Below, in pieces: positions 10,066-19,284 of a stretch of DNA of 64,000 nt. The position numbers and the translations under genes were made by a program. Below the pieces are notes generated by a model. It had not been told where the DNA came from. It saw only the letters and a list, made by a program, of their open reading frames with translations, and did no database searches. The stretch comes from Sugiyamaella lignohabitans (taxonomy: Eukaryota > Ascomycota > Dipodascomycetes > Dipodascales > Trichomonascaceae). The DNA lies in assembly GCF_001640025.1 (NCBI RefSeq), contig NC_031671.1, positions 1,116,001 to 1,180,000 on the forward strand, in the 5' to 3' direction. Every line of letters begins with the position of its first letter. The first letter of the stretch is position 1.

Positions 10066-10200
10066 GCCTCCGGCGGCTGGGGCTCCGCCCCAGACCCCGT
10101 AGCTCCTGCTTCGCAGGAGAGACAGGGACCGTCGACGCAACGACTCGAGCGCAGCGAGAGGAGCCACGGGGTCTGGGGCGGAGCCCCAGCCGCCGGAGGC
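10066..10200 (-). repeat. composite GC-rich hairpin repeat (135 bp)
   Basis: Complete two-arm element starting 35 bp after the kinase stop codon. Its CTCCTGC arm is on the left and the CTCGAGCGCAGCGAG arm on the right, with GTCGACG in the spacer. This is the reverse of the commoner orientation. Confidence 0.93.
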
Positions 10201-10287
10201 AACGCCCCCAGAAAACGAAAGGTGGATCATGCATTAAGTTAAGTTCGTACAGAGGTCGGGCCAAAAGGAGTGCCGGCAGCGACTGGT

Positions 10288-10947
10288 CTAGGACCATTGT
10301 TGGTATATGAGGAGAGGTTCGCCAGTTTCGGTGTATTCGTTCATGTTGAGTTTGAGCTGGAACGCTTTAGAGAGAACGATCTTAAAGATTTTCTGCACAT
10401 TGATCATTTCTTTTGTGGAGCAGAACACCAGACTGGCTTTCATGGCCTTGGCGAACTTCTTGGCTTGGCGAGAGATCTCTTCCTGGTCGGCGTCTGGCAT
10501 CTCAGCAAACGCGTCGAACTTGGTGCCCACTAAAAAGGGGATGGCGGTTTTATTGAACCCGCGTGCCTGGCGGTACCATTCCTTGATCGAGTTGAGTGTG
10601 GACTTACGGGTCAGATCGAACATGAACAAAATGGCAACCGCATCATTAGACACTAGAGGCAGCATATTGACAAACTCACGCTGTCCTCCCAAGTCCCAGA
10701 TAGAAAATTTGATCTCTGTATTGCGGATATTGACTGATTTCTCCATAAAATTCACACCCAGAGTCTGAATATAGTCCTCGTCAAATGAGCCCTCAACATA
10801 ACGAACCATCAGAGAAGTTTTGCCAATTTGTGCATCTCCAATCATGCCAACTTTCAGCGACACCGAGTTTTTCTGTGGCACTGCCAGATCTATAGGCTCG
10901 GATCCAGATGCACCGGTTGAGCCATGCGATGGTTGTGACGTACTCAT
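10288..10947 (-). CDS. TEM1: Ras-superfamily GTPase Tem1/Spg1
   Basis: Small GTPase that starts the mitotic exit network (Tem1) or septation initiation network (Spg1) at the spindle pole body. The 219-aa protein shows the G1 loop GDAQIGKTS, the G3 motif WDLGGQ, TKFD as G4 and a CST-type G5. The family signature YVEGSFDEDYIQTLGVNFMEK is present in slightly varied form. About 30 residues of Ser/Gly-rich leader precede the GTPase fold. The C-terminus has no CAAX box, as expected for this family. It is convergent with the upstream kinase gene, with one repeat element between the two stop codons. Confidence 0.96.
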   Translation of the reverse strand: MSTSQPSHGSTGASGSEPIDLAVPQKNSVSLKVGMIGDAQIGKTSLMVRYVEGSFDEDYIQTLGVNFMEKSVNIRNTEIKFSIWDLGGQREFVNMLPLVSNDAVAILFMFDLTRKSTLNSIKEWYRQARGFNKTAIPFLVGTKFDAFAEMPDADQEEISRQAKKFAKAMKASLVFCSTKEMINVQKIFKIVLSKAFQLKLNMNEYTETGEPLLIYQQWS

Positions 10948-12059
10948 GATCTATAAATCTATGTTTGATTCAACCAAGTAATGAATCTGTTACAGGTGGT
11001 GTCCACACGTTTTGGTGATACCGATCCCCTGATATTATGGAACTCTCACTCTTTTCTCAGTGTATTCCTGGCAGACATGCAACAGAAACTCAACGGTGAT
11101 TTCTGTTGTGTCCTAGATCCGGTTTGTTCTGTTTTTATTCAAAATTGTATGGAAACCTTCAAAAGCATCCACTCACTACACGCTCTCATAAATTGATTGT
11201 TTACATGTTCCTAAATTCGACCCTGATTTGGATGCAGATGTTAGGGTTCTCGCTAAAATCCAGGGGAAACATCGCGTAAATTGCACGCCCGAATCAAACC
11301 TAGTCGCTCTATCAAAATCCACTAAATTAGTTACCACAGATTGCAGTTCAATAGATATTAGCTACTGGATAATTCTTATCAAAACCCGATATTTCAGTCT
11401 CTGCCTATTGCTGTTCTGCGTGGCATGGTTACCACAGTGATACACCTCTTTTCTTAAATTTTCTAACGGAGATATCTGCTGTCCCCGTAACTCAGTCACA
11501 TCGTACATGTTCTATGAAACTATTACTTATTTTTACTGACTAAAAGTATCCCAACGTCAACTACGGATATCTAGAGGCGATATAACCGCGAGTCTCATGC
11601 CATTTAACCCTGATCGACACAGTCACGTGACTATGAACTAATCACTCCTATGGATAGATTCAAGTTAGGTTCTGTTATCCCAAAATCTGTCACAAGAAAG
11701 CTGTCAACAGGGAGATAAACAAGCTCAAAAACCTATCTGGACGAGCTGATTAACACGAGCTGATTAACCGGCAATTTTCTCAGATACGGGTACGGAACGG
11801 GCCTGCAGACTGCACCGTGAGCCCTTTCCGGACCAACCTCCGGCGGCCAGGGCTTCACCACAGACCCCACTGCTCTTCTCGTTGCGCTCGAGTCGTCACC
11901 GTCGACGGTCCCAGCCAACTCCTGCGAAGCAGGAGCAACCAGGGTCTGGGGCGGAGCCCCAGCCGCCGGAGGCTCCCCGGCACGATCAAAATCGGCCACT
12001 TATTAATGATCCCGCTAACTGAGACCGGCGAGACAGATGCTGATGATTCAGTAACTGTC
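10948..12059. other. intergenic region, TEM1 to oxidoreductase-like gene
   Basis: Divergent promoter region. Apart from one composite repeat (11837-11973) I see only AT-rich sequence and no gene. Confidence 0.6.
11837..11973 (+). repeat. composite GC-rich hairpin repeat (137 bp), left arm decayed
   Basis: Two-arm element with a GTCGACGGTCCCAGC spacer. The left arm has lost its inner palindrome (GGGCTTCACCACAG); the right arm is intact. It ends 87 bp before the next ATG. Confidence 0.9.
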
Positions 12060-12641
12060 ATGTCGAAGCGACTGTTCCACTCGTTACGGCCTCTGGGGAA
12101 GAATCCATACTATTTTTATGATTTAGCGAAGAAACAGCCACGCCAGAGTTTCGACCCGGGTCACTACTCGTTCGGGAATCTGGCGTCCACCGAGGAGAGA
12201 GCGAGGCAGGTGTTTGGCGACCTCGGATCCAGGGATGCCAGTCGGATGGATGCTCTTCACAAGGCGAGAACTATTGCCGGTGTGCGGGTTCCTGAGAAGC
12301 CCGAGGAGCCCACCAACTGTTGTATGAGCGGATGTGTTAACTGCGTGTGGGAAATGTATAAAGACGATTTAGAGGACTGGAGAGCCAAACGCAAAGAAGC
12401 CAAACACAGGCTGCTGACTGATCCCAAATATGCATCTACCAAGTGGCCAAGCGATTTCGGTCCCGAGCCTCCTTCTCGATCTATAGAGACTAATATATCA
12501 GAAGAGGCTGGCGAGTTGCCGCTAGATGACGACGAGGCTTGGGACGGCGTAGACGTCAATATCAAAGTTTTCGTAGAAACTGAGAAGAGACTCCATGCTC
12601 TTCGAAGACAGAGAGCTGCTACTTCCTCAGCTAGCCTGTAG
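12060..12641 (+). CDS. oxidoreductase-like domain protein (OXLD1 type), probably mitochondrial
   Basis: A 193-aa protein with a basic, hydroxylated N-terminus (MSKRLFHSLRPLGK), suggesting mitochondrial import. The core is the Cys-rich oxidoreductase-like domain, with CC at 87-88 and further Cys at 92 and 95, followed by VWEMYKDDL. This is the pattern found in fungal and animal OXLD1 proteins, whose biochemical role is not established. The C-terminal 90 residues are acidic and low in complexity. I chose the ATG at 12060 because it yields the presequence; an in-frame ATG at 12006 would add 18 residues. The frame stays open back through the repeat element, which is a shadow. Confidence 0.82.
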   Translation: MSKRLFHSLRPLGKNPYYFYDLAKKQPRQSFDPGHYSFGNLASTEERARQVFGDLGSRDASRMDALHKARTIAGVRVPEKPEEPTNCCMSGCVNCVWEMYKDDLEDWRAKRKEAKHRLLTDPKYASTKWPSDFGPEPPSRSIETNISEEAGELPLDDDEAWDGVDVNIKVFVETEKRLHALRRQRAATSSASL

Positions 12642-12727
12642 CACTTGCAAGATCTTTATCTCGACTTAGAGAATGTACCATATTGTAATAAATCCATTTG
12701 CATTGCTGTTGTTGGGGGGGTGCTGCT

Positions 12728-12787
12728 GCCTCCGGCGGCTGGGGCTCCGCCCCAGACCCCGCTGCTCCTCTCGCTGCGCTCGAGTCG
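12728..12787 (+). repeat. GC-rich hairpin repeat, solo left arm
   Basis: Intact left arm starting 86 bp after the preceding stop codon. The minihairpin reads GCGCAGC on the minus strand. Confidence 0.9.
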
Positions 12788-13937
12788 GAATTGGGGGCTG
12801 TCCAGAATCTTGGGGGCAAGGTTGTGCTTCATTTTGATTAGGGGAAAATAGTGTCTACACCCATTGCAGGAGCTATTCAGTTTGACACTCGACGTACTTG
12901 TCGATGAATATAATCAAACATAGCTGTGAATTGCTAATAAAGAACAGCCGGAGTAATCTACTGAGTCTCATCTCACGGAATCGCTAGAATTACTTTAAGT
13001 ATGCTATTCACAATGTTTGCAAGCTTGTCTCTCTGTGATCTAGCTGGCTGCATGCCAGATTATTATAAACACCTCTATTATATACAACATCCCCTTTAAA
13101 CTAGTCTAGTTCAGCCAATGCTTTTGTTTTATTCTCGTTGTGAACTCGCTAACTGAAAGATTTCATCTAGCTAGTGTGACTCTAGTGCATTATTGATAAT
13201 CTGCTCAGTATGCTCCAGTAACTGACCATACACACTCATGGGAAATAAGTACACACTGAAAATTAATAAACGAATTATCAGGGAGCTACCAATTGTATTG
13301 TTTCTGGCAATTGTGAATAGGGTTAGAGGACGTTGATACTCAGCAAGCAGACTATGTTCACATCATATTTAAAACGAGTTGTAGACAGATATCGAGATCA
13401 TTTCACTGACTACAATGGACGTACTACCTGAACTATGGATCAAGTATCAGGTCTACGTAAATTGCAAGATAAGAGCTCAGTGTCACTGCTTGGCTGAAAA
13501 AAATCCTGAACTCGTCTATAGTTTACAGAAAACAACAGGAGTTGGTTGTGTTGTGTCAGGTTTCGTCATCTCGACTCTCTGAACATATGTATGTATCTTT
13601 GCAACGCCCTCATGGTCAAAAAGAAGAAACAGCAACATAACTAGTGAAATACTCTCAATCGACCGCATATAATTGAACTACTACCTGTATTACCCATAAT
13701 GGCTATCTCAGGGGAACCGCTAAATGATGTGCATGGATTGTCCACCAATCACACTACAACATCCTATAATTAGCAGCTCGGTCCTGCAATCCTTCCACTA
13801 ACCAGTTTCGTAGCTACGACAGCTCGCTGTCACTTACACTGATAGCTTTTTTGTACGAAATCCTGAGTCAGATTCACACTCCCCGCTAGCGGGAGAATGC
13901 AGGGGAATGCAGGGTGCGATGTCGGCGGTGGGGTTTT

Positions 13938-13997
13938 GCCTCCGGCGGCTGGGGCTCCGCCCCAGACCCCGCTGCTCCTCTCGCTTCGCTCGAGTCG
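13938..13997 (+). repeat. GC-rich hairpin repeat, left arm
   Basis: Intact left arm. With the inverted arm at 14103-14155 it may form one 218-bp composite with an enlarged centre. Confidence 0.88.
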
Positions 13998-14102
13998 GGG
14001 CGTGGGGCCCCCTCTAACGAGAAAACCGTTGAGTTTTTCTTACCAAAAGAGTTCTGTGACCGATAGCGGAGACCCCTGAGAAGCACTTCCGAAGCCCCCA
14101 CC

Positions 14103-14155
14103 GCTCGCGAAGCGAGCACAACGGGGTCTGGGGCAGCGCCCCAGCCGCCGGAGGC
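14103..14155 (-). repeat. GC-rich hairpin repeat, right arm (GCT-loop subtype)
   Basis: Module GCTCGCGAAGCGAGC with CACAACGGGG and inner hairpin GGGGCAGCGCCCC. Confidence 0.9.
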
Positions 14156-14417
14156 AGACCCCCTCCCCTGTGAAGCTCAGTCATAGATACTACCCCACAC
14201 CGTTTGCGGTGAGAGGGACCCACTCGATGATGCCGAAAGGCTGAAAGGACCGCCGTTAGCGGCGGGTCTGCACGTTGCTTTTTTTTGAAAAATTTCAGGG
14301 AGCCGCCCGCGCTCCATTATCGGAGCAGATATGCAATGAGCTCTTGCTGGCAGCGGGGCTTCGAAGAGCGGTGGCAGTTCAGTCAGAGATCATAGCGGAA
14401 AAGCCAGGGTCCCCAAC

Positions 14418-14468
14418 GCTCGCGAAGCGAGCACAACCAGGTCTGGGCGGAGCCCAGCCGCCGGAGGC
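14418..14468 (-). repeat. GC-rich hairpin repeat, right arm with paired stem shortening
   Basis: The inner hairpin is CTGGGCGGAGCCCAG, which has lost one G and one C symmetrically, so the stem still pairs. It carries the GCTCGCGAAGCGAGC module. Confidence 0.9.
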
Positions 14469-14543
14469 AGCCAACCACCAGCACAAACTGACTAAGAAGC
14501 AACTCGAGATCCCTGGCTAGCTGGCTGTTATAGTGTGAGACGC

Positions 14544-14550
14544 TGAGTCA
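14544..14550 (+). promoter_or_regulatory. possible Gcn4-type site (TGAGTCA)
   Basis: Perfect TGASTCA match about 720 bp upstream of ILV5. A partial TGACTC lies at 14887-14892. Gcn4 control of ILV genes is established in baker's yeast; here it is only inferred. Confidence 0.3.
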
Positions 14551-15120
14551 GAGGGTTCTCTTGTACCTGCCATTTCGCCCATTGGCCCGCAGCGTAAGTG
14601 GTTGAGGCCCGTGGCTGAGGTGGGGAGTGAGTACCGGCCGGTTGTTGTCCACTCGGCAAAAGGAGCCCGGTTTCGGGATCCTTAAACATGCTGCGAACAT
14701 CATACATGCGGTGCTTAATCGTGACTTAATCGTGATAACTATAATGCACAATTAGCGGAGTTTTATTGGCCTGATAGAAGCCAGCTGTAACCACCAGGTC
14801 CAGAGGCCCAGAGCGATATCGCAAGGCCCGGGTTTAGCACTGCCAGTCACGGTAGTCTACCCTGACCCCGAAGCATATTTTTGCAATGACTCTTTTTCTG
14901 CACTGGGGTTTCATGCACGGCAGGTGGTGGTTAGTGGGAATGGTCAGCGAAGTCGCAGCGGAGTGATAGGGTTGGGCAGGTGCATCGGGCGGGTTGGCAG
15001 GGGATTATGGGGGGTGATGGGCATGCTATTGCAGTGTCCATGGGCCATTATCTACCTATCGGGTGTTGGGCCCTGGCCCTGTAGGGACATCAGGCTTGTC
15101 GATGAGCCAATCTGGAAAAT

Positions 15121-15128
15121 TATATAAA
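15121..15128 (+). promoter_or_regulatory. putative ILV5 TATA box
   Basis: TATATAAA 143 bp before the ILV5 ATG, followed by a long pyrimidine-rich tract typical of strongly expressed yeast genes. Confidence 0.5.
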
Positions 15129-15270
15129 GACTCAATTAGTCGCCGACTTTAGCTACTCTTTTTTTTTCTTTCCTTTCTTCTTTTCTTGTTTAGATCAATC
15201 ATCTTTTCACTATACAACCAATTTATCTGATATTTCTGATACCTGATAAATTATTTATACACATCTCACA

Positions 15271-16494
15271 ATGAGCTCGAAAATGTTAAGAACCGCAGCC
15301 CGTGCTGCTCGTAACGCCAGAATTGCTACTGCTCCTTCTGAGAAGAGAGCTTTCTCTGCCCTTGCCAAGGCTGCCATTGCTCGTCCTACCATTGCTGCTA
15401 CCACTCGTGTTGCTTCGGGTGTTGCTTCTGTTGAGGCTCGTCGTGGTCTTAAACAAATCAACTTCGGTGGTACTGAGGAGACTGTTTACGAGAGAGCTGA
15501 CTGGCCTCGTGAGAAGCTTTTGGACTACTTCAAGAACGACACCTTGGCTCTTATTGGTTACGGATCTCAAGGTCACGGTCAAGGTCTTAACCTCCGTGAC
15601 AATGGTCTTAACGTCATTGTTGGTGTCCGTAAGGATGGTGCTTCTTGGCAACAAGCTATTGACGACGGTTGGGTCCCTGGTACCAACCTTTTCGACGTCA
15701 ATGAGGCCATTAACAAGGGTACTATTGTTATGAACTTGCTCTCTGATGCCGCTCAATCTGAGACCTGGCCTCAAATCAAGCCTCTTCTTACTGAGGGTAA
15801 GACTCTTTACTTCTCACACGGTTTCTCTCCTGTTTTCAAGGACTTGACCAAGGTTGACACTCCTAAGAACATTGACGTTATTCTTGTCGCTCCTAAGGGT
15901 TCTGGCCGTACTGTTCGTACTCTTTTCAAGGAGGGTCGTGGTATCAACTCTTCTTACGCTGTCTGGCAAGACGTTACTGGCAAGGCCGAGGAGAAGGCTC
16001 AAGCCCTTGCTGTCGCCGTTGGTTCTGGTTATGTTTACAAGACCACTTTCGAGAGAGAGGTCCACTCTGACCTTTACGGTGAGAGAGGTTGTTTGATGGG
16101 TGGTATCCATGGTATGTTCCTTGCTCAATACGAGGTTCTCCGTGAGCGTGGCCACTCTCCTTCTGAGGCTTTCAACGAGACTGTTGAGGAGGCCACCCAA
16201 TCTCTTTACCCCTTGATTGGTAAGTACGGTATGGACTACATGTACGACGCCTGTTCTACTACCGCCAGACGTGGTGCCCTTGACTGGTCCCCCAGATTCA
16301 AGGACGCCCTCAAGCCCGTCTTCAACCAACTCTACGACTCTGTCCTTGATGGTTCCGAGACCAAGAGATCGCTCGAATTCAACTCTCAAAAGGACTACCG
16401 TGAGAAGTTCGAGAAGGAGCTCCAAGAGATCCGCGACCTTGAGATCTGGCGCGTTGGTAAGGAGGTTCGTAAGCTCCGTCCTGAGAACAACTAA
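15271..16494 (+). CDS. ILV5: ketol-acid reductoisomerase, mitochondrial
   Basis: Second common step of valine and isoleucine synthesis: NADPH- and Mg-dependent isomeroreduction of acetolactate or acetohydroxybutyrate in mitochondria. In baker's yeast the protein also helps maintain mtDNA nucleoids. The 407-aa protein has an Arg/Ala-rich presequence (about 1-55), the NADP loop GYGSQGHGQ from residue 96, and C-terminal helical domain motifs such as GERGCLMGG and the metal-binding E of SEAFNETVEE. Length and order match fungal Ilv5. Codon use is extremely biased (CTT/CTC, GGT, GCT, AAG), as in highly expressed genes. That bias creates long open frames on the other strand, which are shadows. Confidence 0.98.
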   Translation: MSSKMLRTAARAARNARIATAPSEKRAFSALAKAAIARPTIAATTRVASGVASVEARRGLKQINFGGTEETVYERADWPREKLLDYFKNDTLALIGYGSQGHGQGLNLRDNGLNVIVGVRKDGASWQQAIDDGWVPGTNLFDVNEAINKGTIVMNLLSDAAQSETWPQIKPLLTEGKTLYFSHGFSPVFKDLTKVDTPKNIDVILVAPKGSGRTVRTLFKEGRGINSSYAVWQDVTGKAEEKAQALAVAVGSGYVYKTTFEREVHSDLYGERGCLMGGIHGMFLAQYEVLRERGHSPSEAFNETVEEATQSLYPLIGKYGMDYMYDACSTTARRGALDWSPRFKDALKPVFNQLYDSVLDGSETKRSLEFNSQKDYREKFEKELQEIRDLEIWRVGKEVRKLRPENN

Positions 16495-17229
16495 GCCCCC
16501 TGGCTCTGTTGTTTCTCCAAAATACACTCCCTTTTTCCTGTCAGTGGGCATTTGGGGATAAAAAGTTTGTATAGTGTTCCATGAAGTGAATTGACGATTT
16601 CCCTGTGATGTCTAATGATGTGAAATGATTATTTGTAGTTTTTGCTTTTTTTAATAATAAATATGTATCAATCAACTCTTTAAGACTGCCTCCGGCGGCT
16701 GGGGCTCTGCCCCAGACCCCGTGGTGCTCGCTTCGCGAGCTTTTGTTGAGGGGTGTCTGATATGTGTGGAACCTCGGTCAAGACTGGATAGTGTGTGTTT
16801 TCGAAGCTGTCGAGAGTTTTTGTCCATCACAAGTAATTGTCTATACGACTTTGTTGAGTTAACGAACTGGGATACAGCAGCGATAGCTAGTTAATGTGAG
16901 TTGTGAATATAACCACTAGGGAGCTACCATGCTTTCTTGTCGAAGATCCAATTTGATACCGCTGATATAGACTTGCCAGATATCTTTAAGATATTTTTGA
17001 ACATTATGAACCAATGCCGATTTTCTTGTTGATAAGGCCTTGCTATGTAGTCACTAGCATGACATGCAAATTATGGTTCATGTTCATGCTACTATCTGAT
17101 CATAACTTCGATATATACTTCAGATTCCTAGGCAAGAGCCAAGGGTTAGATGACTGGAAAATAGGGAAAGACGGGTCATTCATAATTAATAAATAAAGGG
17201 AAGAGGCATTTCGTGCCAGTAGAGTAAAA
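16495..17229. other. intergenic region after ILV5
   Basis: Holds the ILV5 3' flank, one repeat arm (16688-16740) and AT-rich sequence; no gene recognised. Confidence 0.6.
16688..16740 (+). repeat. GC-rich hairpin repeat, solo left arm
   Basis: Inner hairpin GGGGCTCTGCCCC combined with the GCTCGCTTCGCGAGC module, which is a mixed subtype. Confidence 0.9.
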
Positions 17230-18068
17230 TTAACAACTATAAGTGACAAAGTAATAATGGGTCAAGTCCAAATCAATCAACGGTGCGGTTGCCTTTGGTC
17301 ACCTAGCTTCTGTTTGTTAATACCTGTCTGCCTGTCCGCTAAGAGGCGAGGGGTCATTCCATCAATAGGAATAATCCGATTAGAACAGAATTAACTAGCC
17401 AATCAGATTTGATTTGTCGATGTCTGAATCTTAGAACTGGATCAGAGTCCACGCCATAGTAAGGGGAAGGTACCACTAGGAGTCCAATGGCCAGGTGATA
17501 ACTAGAAAAGAACCACCTAAGGAGCCAAGTCTTTGGATGCTCATCGTCCGTCCATAGAGATTGTGAGCCTTGAAAACCAATTCCACAAAGTCGCTAAGGA
17601 AGCGCCGCAATTGGAAGATTCAAGAATGTCCAGGAGTAGACTGTCAAGGAGCCAGCTCTACCATAGTCGAACGGTCTAAATCGTCGTCTGCTCGCAGTGT
17701 GCGAGGCGACAGATGAAGTGAACAATAAGGGACAAAGATCCAGTAGAGAGAGTCGGGCCATTGACCAATGAATGACTGACAATATAAGCTGGGACTCGGG
17801 ATGTCGTCAACTGACAATCGTCCTGTCCGAAGGGAAATCGTTACGATGACCAATCCAATAGTACCGAACGTGAAACCATGACAGGTGTACCTCTGAAATC
17901 ACTTGGAATTCATCAATTCGAGAATCAAATAGACAAGATAGTCTCATCATGAGCCAATAGTCTTTGCCAGTATCGGCCCCTCAAAGAACAGTGAACTGAC
18001 AGGCAAGACAATAACGGCCTCTACAATGCTAGACCGACTAGCTAACGGCACAGCATGAAAGAATGAAC
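17230..18068 (-). other. 3' flank of the decayed PIPK copy 3 (inverted)
   Basis: The reverse complement aligns over about 800 bp with the 3' flanks of PIPK copies 1 and 2. It includes the highly conserved block at 17541-17730 and a downstream part at 17240-17540 that matches copy 2 (21600-21890). Confidence 0.8.
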
Positions 18069-18330
18069 TTAACAACGTGCGACTACTGACCTGCCAGATC
18101 CAGAGACTATGGCAGATGGACTGAAACTAAGGAATTTCATTCCATACTGATGAGGGGGTACAGCTTCCGCAGTGGAGTTACCAAATAAAGTAGTTTGATG
18201 TTACTCTCCACTCTCTTGCGCCGGCTAAAGGGACAAACGTATCGATCATACTATAAACAATGTCCAGACTGTGGTGGGACAGGGGCTAAGAACTTGAGTG
18301 CCAGAGATAGAATCCCAATGCTTAACACCG
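18069..18330 (-). pseudogene. decayed C-terminal fragment of a PIPK gene (copy 3)
   Basis: The reverse complement recalls the last 80 or so codons of the PIPK gene: ATGATCGATACG for the MID motif, GGCGCAAGAG, and the terminal CGTTGTTAA. Identity is roughly two thirds by eye, with a 1-nt deletion just after the MID codon and other changes, so no reading frame survives. The homology fades upstream of about 18330. It sits head to head with intact copy 2. Confidence 0.8.
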
Positions 18331-18652
18331 GTTAGCAACGGAGGGCACTCTTCCCACCTTTTTGAACCTGCCACCTCTGAACAGTCTTATAGGAATGGTC
18401 TATTATTCGACTCGTGCTATGGTTTTGGCAGGGCAGTGGCTGGCATAACTATTTCAGTCAATTGCTCAGTAGTACTGCCACAGAAGCCTTCCATGTGATT
18501 TTATTTAGCCTATTAACAACTTGATACTGGTTACATATATTTTTGGTGGTAAAATCTAGGCTTTGGCTGCTTGACTTGGCGATGTCACGGCACCGTCCGT
18601 GTCCCACCTGTATTTTTCCCAACTGCTATAGCTGCGAGCCAGCCCCTGAGTA

Positions 18653-18702
18653 ACAAGCGAAGCGAGCCACGGTTCTGGGGCAGACCCCCAGCCGCCGGAT
18701 GC
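18653..18702 (-). repeat. GC-rich hairpin repeat, decayed right arm
   Basis: Counterpart of the arm at 459-507, embedded in the same flanking sequence (ATGCATGCAT...TTATCTTGCATATGGG). It has several substitutions, such as GGTTCTGGGGCAGACC. Confidence 0.85.
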
Positions 18703-19284
18703 CGCCCAGGCCACCCCCGTTCCCCCAAAACATGCATGCATAACTTGGTGCGGCCAGCCCGTTATCTTGCATATGGGCCGGATCGACTTGACAGCGATGA
18801 GATATTTCCCCTGGAATTTCCATACGGAGTAAAGTTCGATCGAGATGAAAGTCAATTCTGTTCGTTATAGAAAAAAAAACCATGCTACTCAGCTGATAAA
18901 TAACAACTGAAATTTTATATTTCGATTGTTCCAGTGTTCAGATGATATAGTACTAGACATTGGCTTGTTCGCAGGGAGCACCCCAGCCGGTTCCCCAGCC
19001 GGTGTCCCAGCGGCTGCAGACTGCAGTCTGCAGCCTGCAGCCCACTGTTCGTGAACCAAGATTATGTGGTCGGTGCAGACATCAACATAATCTTTAGAGC
19101 CCCGTGTATATATATGAAGGGAAATCCGCTGCAATGGTCTTGTTTCTTCTCTTCTTCTTTTTTTCTCCTCAGAATAAAACTACAGCTGTTCTTACACTTT
19201 ATTTTTGTTCTGTGAATTTTTGACAAGCGCTTTCAACACTATTTTTCTACTACTGTCTTACTGTTGCCCATTTTAATTGATAAA
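18703..19284. other. promoter region of PIPK copy 2
   Basis: Homologous to 508-1078. Nearly identical over the last 240 bp, including a TATATATAT at 19107-19115. Confidence 0.7.

Larger units (their letters stand above)
12642..15270. other. long intergenic region upstream of ILV5
   Basis: About 2.6 kb without a recognised gene. It holds four repeat arms (12728, 13938, 14103, 14418). The AT-rich part at 12850-13880 shows no ORF of note. The last 750 bp are probably the ILV5 promoter. Confidence 0.6.

Noticed and set aside
10066..10200. Target-site duplications flanking the composite repeats
   Set aside because: Flanks of several complete copies were compared and no consistent direct repeat was seen, only a T before and A after the termini, which I treat as part of the element.
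15286..16551. Long antisense and alternative frames over ILV5
   Set aside because: Produced by the strong codon bias of ILV5; the sense frame is a full-length conserved enzyme.
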